Below, piece by piece: positions 18,232 through 26,217 of a DNA stretch of 64,000 bases. Both the position numbers and the translations under genes were made by a program. This DNA comes from Paenibacillus sp. UNC451MF. Lineage in GTDB: Bacteria > Bacillota > Bacilli > Paenibacillales > NBRC-103111. Below the pieces are notes generated by a model that saw only the letters and a program-made list of their open reading frames with translations, had not been told where the DNA came from and searched no databases. The stretch spans positions 124,001 through 188,000 of the forward strand of contig NZ_JMLS01000012.1 of assembly GCF_000686845.1 (NCBI RefSeq). The letters are read 5' to 3'. Within the stretch, counting starts at the first letter, position 1; each line of letters starts with the position of its first letter.

Positions 18232-18660
18232 TTAATACGTATTATAGATGTTTTCACACTCTTCCCCGGTCGGCTGATAAAAGCAATGTAACTTCCAGCG
18301 ACCGACCAGAGGCTGATTGTACCAAGTATCCGGGCAATCTCCTGCGGGTCTGAAATACCACAGGCTGTATTTGCCCGGCCACAATCTTTCACCGTTTACC
18401 GAGCGTCTTGCAAGACGCCTCTCTCTTTCCCTGGGAGATTGATAGAAATAACCGTGCTGTACTGCTTCAAAGGCATGCTCCTGATACACCATTTGAGGAA
18501 TAGTCCGCAGCCCTTTAAAGTCGGAGCAGTTGGAACGAATTCGGTTGATACCTACGTTTCCTACGAGGAGCATCCCCTGCTCTCCCTCACCTTCGGCTTC
18601 AGCCCGGAGCAATCTTGCCAACAAATTGATATCCTGTTCCCTGGCTTTAACAACAGCCAT
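18232..18660 (-). CDS. cwlJ: Spore cortex-lytic hydrolase CwlJ (SleB-type Hydrolase_2)
   Basis: The 142-residue protein consists of a single SleB/CwlJ catalytic domain with no signal peptide, the same length as B. subtilis CwlJ. The family signature is visible early (LLARLLRAEAEGEGEQGM, with the candidate catalytic Glu) and continues through VGNVGINRIRSNCSDFKG. The C-terminal half has the Trp/Tyr-rich section LWPGKYSLWYFRPAGDCPD. CwlJ is laid down in the spore coat and degrades cortex peptidoglycan during germination, normally needing GerQ, which is not in this window. A strong ribosome site (GGAGGTGA) precedes the ATG. It is followed by a terminator. Confidence 0.9.
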   Translation of the reverse strand: MAVVKAREQDINLLARLLRAEAEGEGEQGMLLVGNVGINRIRSNCSDFKGLRTIPQMVYQEHAFEAVQHGYFYQSPRERERRLARRSVNGERLWPGKYSLWYFRPAGDCPDTWYNQPLVGRWKLHCFYQPTGEECENIYNTY

Positions 18661-18883
18661 AGGTTCACCTCCTTATTCGGATTTATCCCTAACATATGTG
18701 GCTTCTTGCTGATTTATGAGGTGGCAAAGGCTGTCCTGTCGCGTTTTGGCAAGGAAGTCTCAAGCATACAAAATAGTGCAAATGCTATTCCTGGCTACAG
18801 CAAAAATGTGTAATTGTGTTACAGACCTGCATCGTATAAGGTTAATTAACAAGAGCGGATAACGACATAGGAGGGGGAAGCTC

Positions 18884-19132
18884 ATGTTTGACCTGAAGTT
18901 GTTTCAGCCGCCGCCGTCACTGTTCCGTTTCCAACCGTTTTGGTTTTGGAACCGAGATATGACGGACGAGCAGATCGGGCCATGGTCACCTTATCGTTGG
19001 ACAGGCTCATCGAATCTGCTGCGAAAAGGTGCAAATCAGGTCGAGGTTAAAGTGACTAATACTTTGAGCGGTCTGCTCGAAGGCAAATATTTTGATTATG
19101 CAAGTCATACCTTGCAACCAGTCAATAACTAA
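18884..19132 (+). pseudogene. Collapsed GH106-like gene: N-terminus fused to C-terminus by internal deletion
   Basis: This 82-codon frame begins with the N-terminal signature of GH106-like rhamnosidases (FRFQPFWFWNRDMTDEQI; compare VPFWFWNDALTSEEIVNQI near the start of the gene at 60466). It then jumps directly to the C-terminal jelly-roll end (WSPYRWTGSSNLLRKG, then NQVEVKVTNTLSGLL; compare MWHPYTFNIESFIQPG and NELRIAVTNSLANRI at the end of 60466). About 750 or more residues, including the whole catalytic barrel, are missing. The join lies near 18975-18985 and stays in frame. The strong ribosome site (aggaggggga) and ATG remain. It is upstream of and probably co-transcribed with the GH105 gene. 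An assembly collapse is an alternative explanation. Confidence 0.8.
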
Positions 19133-19180
19133 CTACTAACCAATAAACTAACAAGTTGACTATAAGAGAGGAAGATTACT

Positions 19181-20227
19181 ATGCCGTACCTTCAATTTGA
19201 TGAACAAGCCATTAAACAAACCTTGGATCGAATCGTAGAAAGAACCAGCAATATGGATTTTACATGGGATTGGCCTGCAGGCGTTGCCTATTACGGAATT
19301 AGCTGCGCTTACGCGGCTACCAAGAACGAAGCCTATTTGAACGTTATGACCAAATGGGTAGACGAGCAGCTGGAGGAAGGGATCCCGCCGTTAACCGTCA
19401 ATGCGGTTTCCATTGGTCACACGCTTCTCAGCTTGTATGAAGCTACAAAGAAAGAAGAATATTTGGAGACGGCCATTAAAATGGCGGAGCATTTGAAAAA
19501 TGATGCGGTCCGGTTTGCTGACGGTATTTTTCAGCATACGGTTTCTCAAAACTACTATTTCCCTGAGCAAGCATGGGTCGATACCATGTTCATGGCAGGT
19601 TACTTCCTGATTCGTATCGGGACACTGCTCAACCGCAACGATTTCCTGGAGGATGGCTTGCTTCAGTACCACGGCCACGAAAGATTCTTGCAAAATATGG
19701 ATACAAACCTGTACTACCATGGATGGGACAATATTGTGCAGAACAACATGTCCGCTGTGTATTGGGCTAGAGGCAACAGCTGGGCTGCCTATACGATGGG
19801 GCAAGCATTGGCTATTGTAGAGGTCACCCATCCCGGATATATGAAAATGTACGATTCTCTCAGAGACCAGCTTAGCACGGTAGTGCGCCTCCAAGCGGAA
19901 GATGGCTTATGGCACACGGTATTAAATGATCCGACAGCTTATACGGAAACATCCGGCTCTGCGGGTCTAGCAGCAGGTTTGGTTCGATTCAATGAGGCTA
20001 TCGGCTCGCCGTTGTACAACAAGCAAATTCAAAAGGCTATTGATGGAGTGCTTGGTCGTGTGAGCGCGAACGGAACGGTTACAGGCGTATCTGCTGGAAC
20101 AGCCGTTATGAAGGATGCCGAAGGATATAAAGGGGTTGCTCATCAACGCATCCAAGGCTGGGGGCAAGGACTTGCACTCGTCTTCTTGTCTTCCTTGCTT
20201 ACTTACAAGTGGAAAGTAACCGAATAA
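19181..20227 (+). CDS. Unsaturated rhamnogalacturonyl hydrolase, GH105 (YteR/YesR type)
   Basis: The 348-residue (alpha/alpha)6-barrel enzyme has its predicted catalytic Asp at D134 (EQAWVDTMFMAGYFL), aligning with the catalytic D143 of B. subtilis YteR. The later motif WARGNSWAAYTMGQAL and the closing HQRIQGWGQGLALVF are also typical of GH105. It removes the 4,5-unsaturated uronate left on rhamnogalacturonan oligomers by lyases. There is no signal peptide, so it is cytoplasmic and needs oligomer import. It has a good ribosome site (agaggaag), lies 48 nt downstream of the collapsed GH106-like gene, and ends at a strong terminator. Confidence 0.93.
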   Translation: MPYLQFDEQAIKQTLDRIVERTSNMDFTWDWPAGVAYYGISCAYAATKNEAYLNVMTKWVDEQLEEGIPPLTVNAVSIGHTLLSLYEATKKEEYLETAIKMAEHLKNDAVRFADGIFQHTVSQNYYFPEQAWVDTMFMAGYFLIRIGTLLNRNDFLEDGLLQYHGHERFLQNMDTNLYYHGWDNIVQNNMSAVYWARGNSWAAYTMGQALAIVEVTHPGYMKMYDSLRDQLSTVVRLQAEDGLWHTVLNDPTAYTETSGSAGLAAGLVRFNEAIGSPLYNKQIQKAIDGVLGRVSANGTVTGVSAGTAVMKDAEGYKGVAHQRIQGWGQGLALVFLSSLLTYKWKVTE

Positions 20228-20238
20228 GGTAGTTTTGT

Positions 20239-20273
20239 TAAAAACCTGCAAGTTGTTGCAGGTTTTTTCTTTT
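20239..20273 (+). terminator. Rho-independent terminator after the GH105 gene
   Basis: An 11-bp stem (aaaacctgcaa / ttgcaggtttt) with a gttg loop is followed by T residues. Confidence 0.92.
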
Positions 20274-20331
20274 TCCCTGAAATGAATTCGGTTACAAATA
20301 GTAATTTAAATACAAATGATAGGATATTACA

Positions 20332-20372
20332 TTGTTTCGAGTTGTTTACTTGGGTTATAATAAGTTAACTTA
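20332..20372 (+). promoter_or_regulatory. catE promoter with palindromic operator candidate
   Basis: A -35-like TTGTTT (20332-20337) and a perfect TATAAT (20356-20361) are separated by 18 bp. A perfect 12-bp palindrome, taagttaactta (20361-20372), begins in the -10 box and covers the expected transcription start. This is the position expected for a repressor. In B. subtilis, catE-type genes are controlled by DUF24/MarR-type redox repressors; their involvement here is inferred. Confidence 0.5.
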
Positions 20373-20454
20373 GGAGAGAGATTACGGGAGGATATCCTTT
20401 TTTTATGGTAAGGAAATGGTATTGGACCGTATTCTTGTCCCGGAGGAGCGACAG

Positions 20455-20475
20455 ATGACGGTTCTATTTTTTTAG
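20455..20475 (+). other. Possible six-codon leader ORF upstream of catE
   Basis: A strong ribosome site (cggaggag, 20441-20447) precedes ATG 20455, which opens a frame of six codons (M-T-V-L-F-F) ending in TAG. The stop codon overlaps the catE ribosome site (aggaggt, 20474-20480). This could couple leader translation to catE initiation, but chance cannot be excluded. Confidence 0.3.
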
Positions 20476-20490
20476 GAGGTGATTTTCTTT

Positions 20491-21354
20491 ATGTCATATA
20501 CGATTCATCCGGCAATGGAGCTTGGTGAAGTCAGCTTAAGGGTAAGTGATTTAAAACGATCGCTTCAGTTTTATGAGGAGGTTGTTGGCTTCTCGGTTCT
20601 CAGACGTAGCAGCACCATTGTGGAACTGACTGCAGACGGGAAAAGAACGCTGCTCATTCTCGAAGAAATTCCGAATGCCGCCGTGGTCCCAAGAAGATCG
20701 GCGAGTGGACTTTATCATTTCGCATTGCTGCTCCCAACGCGTAAAGATTTGGGAATCGTGCTGCAAAGGCTCATACAATCAGGGATTCACATCGGTCAAG
20801 CGGACCATTTGGTGAGTGAGGCGCTATATATTACGGATCCAGATAATCACGGCATTGAAATATACCGGGATCGCCCTCGGGATACATGGGAGCGAGACGC
20901 GCAAGGAAATTACAAAATGGCAACGGATCCTATCGATTGGGACGGCCTGTTGAACGAGGTCAAAGGCAGCACCGAGAGCAAGCTGCCAGTCGGTACGACC
21001 ATGGGGCATGTCCATTTTCATGTCGGAGATCTTCTTTCATCCAAACATTTTTATTGTGATATGCTCGGCTTTGACGTTACGTCCGATGTAATGAGACAGA
21101 TGGGGGCGCTCTTCATTTCTGCAGGAGGATACCATCATCATATCGGCCTAAACCTATGGGCTGGCCACGGTGCTTCCCCTCCACCTCCGAATGGGACCGG
21201 AATTCAATATTTCACCATCGTTCTTCCTGATGAGATCGAATTGCAAAAAACACAAGAGCAGCTTGCGAGCTCTGGGATTACGGTCCAGCGGCAGGAAAGT
21301 GCTTTATTAACCCAAGATCCATCCGGTATAGGTATACGCTTTATCGTCAAATAA
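20491..21354 (+). CDS. catE: Catechol-2,3-dioxygenase-like VOC protein (CatE type)
   Basis: The 287-residue protein consists of two vicinal-oxygen-chelate modules. The first carries conserved sequence also in B. subtilis CatE (SLQFYEEVVGFSVLRR, ELTADGKRTLLILEE, SGLYHFALLLPTRKDLG). The second contains the metal-ligand histidines HVHFHVGDL and GGYHHHIGLNLW. CatE-type enzymes cleave catechol extradiol bonds and protect against catechols and quinones. ATG 20491 has a perfect aggaggt site; the in-frame GTG at 20479 overlaps it. It lies behind its own promoter and operator-like palindrome, so it is independent of the flanking glycan genes. Confidence 0.88.
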   Translation: MSYTIHPAMELGEVSLRVSDLKRSLQFYEEVVGFSVLRRSSTIVELTADGKRTLLILEEIPNAAVVPRRSASGLYHFALLLPTRKDLGIVLQRLIQSGIHIGQADHLVSEALYITDPDNHGIEIYRDRPRDTWERDAQGNYKMATDPIDWDGLLNEVKGSTESKLPVGTTMGHVHFHVGDLLSSKHFYCDMLGFDVTSDVMRQMGALFISAGGYHHHIGLNLWAGHGASPPPPNGTGIQYFTIVLPDEIELQKTQEQLASSGITVQRQESALLTQDPSGIGIRFIVK

Positions 21355-21384
21355 TCGAAAAATGATTTCGCCTTTGGCGTGACA

Positions 21385-21434
21385 ACCTGCCTCTACTCGC
21401 GGTCCCTTTTTAAAAGGCCACGATAGAGGTTTTC
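21385..21434 (+). terminator. Probable terminator after catE
   Basis: A long imperfect stem (cctctactcgcggtcc... / ...ggccacgatagagg) is followed by a short T-run (ttttct). The rest of the 260-bp gap up to 21614 is AT-rich and shows no gene. Confidence 0.65.
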
Positions 21435-21614
21435 TCGTTGATGGGCCTCGGTTAAAAGATTGATTTCAAATAAATAACCAATAGGCATGCAATATTTCAA
21501 AATAAAACGGTTGAAAACAAAAACAAATAAAGGTATGTTAGTAATATAATGAATACAAATGGTTCTTTCTTACAAAAGATAGCTAACATTTAATACTTCT
21601 TGGTGGTGAATGGA

Positions 21615-23954
21615 TTGCTCGGTACGATAAAGAAGCGCTTGAGTCACTGGGGCTCCAGCTTTTATGGAGGAAAAGGCACACATTATCGGAAGATACTTGT
21701 CCTCATTCTGATCATTGCCAGTATCCCAGGATTAATTACCGGAGCCTTAATCTATTGGTTTGTCGGCGGCCGGATAGAGAACGAGCTGCTTCAGCTGCAT
21801 AAAAATCAAATTATTAAGAGAGCAGAAAATATTGACGGGCAGTTTGCAAATATGGAGCTATCTATGTCACATGGGGCATTGGATACCAAGTTTGATTACA
21901 GTTTGAAGGAAGTCGATTTTTATCGACAGTTTTCACTCACAAGAGATATTTCCAAAACGATTGTGTTGATGCAAGGCGCCATGCCTTTAGCTAAGCGATT
22001 GGATCTGTATATCGACGGTCTACTCCCGGTTCATTTTAACCCTGAGATTAGCGTTATCGATAAAAATTCGGACGAATGGAAGCAGGTTAAACGAGTCGGT
22101 GAAAATGGACCCAATGTATATTGGACCACTTTGCCTACTTTGACTAAAAACCAAACGGGAAATGATGTAGCCCTTGTGCATAAAATCCCAGGAGGGATAT
22201 CAGAACCCTTCGGACTCATGGTAGCACGCCTGGACCGTGATAATGTCGTTGCACTATTGAAAACGGTTGCTCCTTATGATGAAGGAGAAGCTTTCATGAT
22301 GCAGGAGGATGGAGACGTTCTGATCTCAACGGAAGAGAGCAAGCAGGCTTCCACATTGATTGATGCGGTTAAAAAGGAAGTGCTCAGCCGCAATGTTGAT
22401 CAAACGTCGTTCCTGTTTAAATGGGATAAAAATACGTATTCGGTATCCGCCGGAGCGTTGGATAGAATCGGCAACAAGTGGATCTATGTTTCTATCGCTC
22501 CTACCAGTGCTATTAAGAAGCCTATTGTGTTTCTTTCTCAAGCCATTGTTCTTGTCAGCTGTGCCGGGCTGCTTCTAGCTGCCGTTCTGTCTTGGCTCGC
22601 TTCACGAAGAATTTACTCTCCGTTAAATCAGCTTGTAGGCTTACTGAGCGGAGGGAACCAGACGCACGGTGACGAATTTGAACTGATTGAGAAGCATTGG
22701 CAGCATTTGAACAGGGAAAGCCTAGAGCTGCAAACGAAGTTAGAGCAGCAGCTACCGCAGATGAAGGAAGGCTTCCTTCTTCAGCTTATTCAAGGGTATT
22801 TATCCGCTTACTCGGAAGCTGACCTTATGGACCGGATGAATCATTACGGCTGGAATACCGACCAACGTCAATATATCGTATTATATATTCAATTAGTTGG
22901 GATGACGGAATTGGATACCGGAGGCCGATTTTCTCACGGAGATGAGGGGCTAATAACCTTTGCCGCGGCCAATATGGTCGAGGAGCTTGTCAACGAACGA
23001 TTCGAGCATTGCCACGTTATTAATTTTCATAATTTAACCGTCGGACTTATGATCAATATTCCGGAAGGTCAATCGTTCAAGAATGAGCTGTATCAGCTAA
23101 GCGATATTTTGATGAAAACGATCAATCAAATTCTCAAGATGCAGGTAACTATTACCCTGGGTAAAGCAACGAGCAAGATCAGGGAGATTCCGTTCTTGTT
23201 CGAGGAAGCTAAGCTTGCCATGAGCTATCGGAACTTTAGTAAAGAGAATCAGATCATAGATCTGGAAGCTTTGAGTAAGCTGGAAGAACATCAGCCGTTT
23301 CAATACCCGTTCTCATTGGAAAGAGACATTATTCAGGCTATGCGGATGGGACAAGCGGATGAGGCGAGGCAGCATGTACATGCTTTCATGGATGCGCTAG
23401 CAGCAGATAGGGTCAAGGAAATGGATGTTCAGCAGGGGATGATGAATTTACTTGGGTCCCTTGAGCACGCTATTATGCAATCCGGTCTTAATCCGAACCA
23501 ACTGTTCAAGTCAGTGAATTTATTCGAACAGCTCTCCATGCTGAGGGAACCGGAGCAGATTGAACTGTGGTTCATGAATAAAGTGATCAGTCCATTTATC
23601 GAAGCAATGGAAAATCGCGCGGATTTCCAAATTAAGAAAATGATCGAGCAAGCCATGCTTTATATCCAAGCTAACTACATGAATGATATTTCACTGGACA
23701 GCTGCGCTGAGCATTGCGGCACAAATGCGTTTGTGATGAGCCGAACCTTCAAGCAAGTCTCAGGCAAAAACTTCATCGATTACTTAACGGATCTTCGAAT
23801 GGAAAAGGCAAAGGAGATGCTGAGGAATTCGGAGCTGAAGATTAATGAGGTGTCGGAAAGAGTCGGATATCAGCATAGTTATTTCAATCGTATTTTCAAA
23901 AAATACGAAGGCGTTACACCGAGTCAATATCGCGACATGAGCCGCAAAGGATAG
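21615..23954 (+). CDS. Membrane-anchored AraC-family regulator, YesS type
   Basis: The ~779-residue protein has a transmembrane helix near the N-terminus (ILVLILIIASIPGLITGALI), an extracellular sensor of about 250 residues, a second helix (IVLVSCAGLLLAAVLSWLA), a cytoplasmic linker, and a C-terminal AraC DNA-binding domain (DISLDSCAEHCGTNAFVMSR, KINEVSERVGYQHSYFNRIF). This is the layout of B. subtilis YesS, which senses pectin products. It sits immediately upstream of the sugar ABC transporter genes and likely activates them. The start is uncertain: TTG 21615 has ggtggtga ahead of it, while alternative starts at 21600, 21603 and 21606 lack a ribosome site. Confidence 0.9.
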   Translation: MLGTIKKRLSHWGSSFYGGKGTHYRKILVLILIIASIPGLITGALIYWFVGGRIENELLQLHKNQIIKRAENIDGQFANMELSMSHGALDTKFDYSLKEVDFYRQFSLTRDISKTIVLMQGAMPLAKRLDLYIDGLLPVHFNPEISVIDKNSDEWKQVKRVGENGPNVYWTTLPTLTKNQTGNDVALVHKIPGGISEPFGLMVARLDRDNVVALLKTVAPYDEGEAFMMQEDGDVLISTEESKQASTLIDAVKKEVLSRNVDQTSFLFKWDKNTYSVSAGALDRIGNKWIYVSIAPTSAIKKPIVFLSQAIVLVSCAGLLLAAVLSWLASRRIYSPLNQLVGLLSGGNQTHGDEFELIEKHWQHLNRESLELQTKLEQQLPQMKEGFLLQLIQGYLSAYSEADLMDRMNHYGWNTDQRQYIVLYIQLVGMTELDTGGRFSHGDEGLITFAAANMVEELVNERFEHCHVINFHNLTVGLMINIPEGQSFKNELYQLSDILMKTINQILKMQVTITLGKATSKIREIPFLFEEAKLAMSYRNFSKENQIIDLEALSKLEEHQPFQYPFSLERDIIQAMRMGQADEARQHVHAFMDALAADRVKEMDVQQGMMNLLGSLEHAIMQSGLNPNQLFKSVNLFEQLSMLREPEQIELWFMNKVISPFIEAMENRADFQIKKMIEQAMLYIQANYMNDISLDSCAEHCGTNAFVMSRTFKQVSGKNFIDYLTDLRMEKAKEMLRNSELKINEVSERVGYQHSYFNRIFKKYEGVTPSQYRDMSRKG

Positions 23955-23958
23955 CCTG

Positions 23959-23991
23959 AAAACCCGCTTGTAGAGCGGGTTTTTTCTTTTT
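23959..23991 (+). terminator. Rho-independent terminator after the YesS-type gene
   Basis: The stem aaaacccgct / agcgggtttt with a 5-nt loop is followed by T-rich sequence. Confidence 0.92.
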
Positions 23992-24190
23992 TATCAAGAA
24001 AAGAGTAGGTTTGCAAAAGTAGTACAAACAGCAAAACCAGGGCAAATCAAGAATGTCTAATTGAAAACAAAAGCCCTATACAACACAATGTGACTATGAC
24101 TTAACCGAACGACGAAACAAGTCTTAATGTATCGTTAAAGGTCGAAACTTGTCACAAGATAAAGATGATATTCGAATAAGGAGTGAAACT

Positions 24191-25156
24191 ATGGGGCACA
24201 CAACAACGACAGACAACATCCAAATGAAGGTACGTAAAAAACAAAGTACCATGGACCTATTCCTCAATCGGTTAAAAAGAGACAAATGGATGTATATTCT
24301 TTTATTACCCGGCTTGCTGTACTTTCTCATTTTTAAGTATGTACCTATGTGGGGCGTGCTGCTTGCCTTTAAGAACTATCAACCCTTTACAGGCTTTTGG
24401 AACAGTGAGTGGGTAGGTTTCGATCATTTCCGTAACTTCTTTCAAAATCCGGATTTTGCCCGGCTGATGAGAAATACGCTGTTGCTTTCTTTATACAATT
24501 TGGTGTTCTTTTTCCCGGCACCTATTGCAATAGCGCTTCTGTTGAACGAAATTCGTAAAGACTTCTATAAACGGACGATTCAAACGCTCATTTATGTGCC
24601 GCATTTTATATCGATGGTTATTGTGGCCAGTATTTCATACGTGTTCTTGACTACCGAAGGCGGTATCGTCAACAGCATGCTCGAGCAGTACACCGGACAT
24701 AAGATTGATTTTCTCTCAAATCCGGAATGGTTTAGACCGCTGATCATTTTACAAACGATGTGGAAGGAATGCGGTTGGGGGACGATTATTTTCCTTGCTG
24801 CTCTAGCGGGAGTAGATACCGAGCAATACGAAGCAGCAATTGTGGATGGAGCTAACCGTTGGCGCCAAATGTGGCACATTACGCTTCCATCTGTACGAAG
24901 CACAATCATTATTTTGTTAATTCTAAGAGTAGGCGATGTGCTGGAGAACGGCTTCGAACAAATTTACTTGATGACCAATGCTCTGAACAGGGAAGTAGCC
25001 GACGTATTCGATACCTATGTCTATATGATGGGGATTACGCAGGGAGCATTCAGCTACAGTACGGCGGTCGGTTTGTTCAAATCGATTGTAGGCGTCATTC
25101 TTGTCTTTACAAGTAACTATTTGGCCAAACGATTCGGGCAATCAGGCATTTATTAA
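24191..25156 (+). CDS. ABC transporter permease for oligosaccharides (LplB/YteP type)
   Basis: The 321-residue protein has six predicted membrane helices. The family N-terminal motif is MYILLLPGLLYFLIFKYVPM and the cytoplasmic EAA loop that docks the ATPase reads YEAAIVDGANRWRQMWHITL. It imports a complex oligosaccharide together with the permease and lipoprotein that follow. YteP-type systems carry rhamnogalacturonan or other pectic oligomers in B. subtilis and rely on a shared ATPase (MsmX type) encoded elsewhere; no ATPase gene lies here. ATG 24191 has an aaggagtg ribosome site; an upstream in-frame start lacks one. Confidence 0.94.
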   Translation: MGHTTTTDNIQMKVRKKQSTMDLFLNRLKRDKWMYILLLPGLLYFLIFKYVPMWGVLLAFKNYQPFTGFWNSEWVGFDHFRNFFQNPDFARLMRNTLLLSLYNLVFFFPAPIAIALLLNEIRKDFYKRTIQTLIYVPHFISMVIVASISYVFLTTEGGIVNSMLEQYTGHKIDFLSNPEWFRPLIILQTMWKECGWGTIIFLAALAGVDTEQYEAAIVDGANRWRQMWHITLPSVRSTIIILLILRVGDVLENGFEQIYLMTNALNREVADVFDTYVYMMGITQGAFSYSTAVGLFKSIVGVILVFTSNYLAKRFGQSGIY

Positions 25157-25174
25157 TAATGGAGGTTCGATACT

Positions 25175-26059
25175 ATGGGGAGACATCATAGAAGCTTTCT
25201 AGGCAATTTGTTCGACGGGTTAAATTACACGATTCTCGGAATACTTGGACTCTTAACGATACTTCCCTTCCTTTATGTCATTGCGGGCTCCTTCGCCACG
25301 GAAGCGGAATTGACTCAAAGAGCGTTCTTTCTGATTCCGAAGACATTCTCGTTGTCCGGTTATCAATTCATTTTCTCATCCGATACGCTGTTCCGAAGCA
25401 TCCTGGTTTCGATCTATGTGACGGCGATGGGGACATTGGTGAACTTGGTGTTTACCGTTACGATGGCCTATGCATTGGCAAGAAAAGATTTAATGGGACG
25501 CAATACCATATTGAATATGGTGCTATTCTCCATGCTGTTCTCCGGCGGGATGATTCCGACTTACCTGGTTGTGAAAAACCTTGGCTTGCTCGATTCCTAT
25601 TGGGCATTGATGCTGCCGGGAGCGATCAGCGCCTTTAACCTGATTGTTGTGAAAAACTTTTTCCAAGAGCTGCCTCCAGGGCTTGAAGAAGCCGCAAAAA
25701 TTGACGGCTGTACTGAAATCGGCGTTCTATGGCGCATCGTGCTTCCATTGTCCAAGCCTGTGCTTGCCACCTTCGGCCTCTTCTATGCCGTAGGTCACTG
25801 GAACAATTTCTTCACGGCCCTGCTTTATATTAACGATCCGGACAAATGGCCGCTACAGGTTATGCTTAGACAGCTGGTTATGCTCTCCCAAGGAAGCATT
25901 GGGGATATGAGTCAGCTTGACCCAACCTTCGTTCAGCCTCCAGAGCAAACAATCAAAATGGCGGTAATCGTTGTCGGTACCATTCCAATCTTGCTTGTAT
26001 ATCCGTTTTTGCAAAAGCATTTTGCTAAAGGTGTTTTGATTGGATCGATCAAAGGCTAA
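25175..26059 (+). CDS. ABC transporter permease for oligosaccharides (LplC/YtcP type)
   Basis: The 294-residue protein has six predicted helices and begins with the family element LNYTILGILGLLTILPFLYV. The EAA loop reads EEAAKIDGCTEIGVLWRIVL and the C-terminus ends in the characteristic FLQKHFAKGVLIGSIKG. It forms the second half of the heterodimeric channel with the preceding permease, 18 nt upstream. The gap to the solute-binding protein is 158 bp and contains no terminator, so the three are probably one operon. Confidence 0.95.
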   Translation: MGRHHRSFLGNLFDGLNYTILGILGLLTILPFLYVIAGSFATEAELTQRAFFLIPKTFSLSGYQFIFSSDTLFRSILVSIYVTAMGTLVNLVFTVTMAYALARKDLMGRNTILNMVLFSMLFSGGMIPTYLVVKNLGLLDSYWALMLPGAISAFNLIVVKNFFQELPPGLEEAAKIDGCTEIGVLWRIVLPLSKPVLATFGLFYAVGHWNNFFTALLYINDPDKWPLQVMLRQLVMLSQGSIGDMSQLDPTFVQPPEQTIKMAVIVVGTIPILLVYPFLQKHFAKGVLIGSIKG

Positions 26060-26217
26060 ACCATTGCTATGTTGTAATCCAAATCATTGATTAGTTCTTC
26101 GCATTGCTGAAAAAAAGGGGGGATACAAACCGGTAATGCGAATTATTATAAATTTTAAGCCAATCATTTAGCTAAAATTGTTATACTCAATGAAGATAAA
26201 AAGGGAGGCAATTATTC

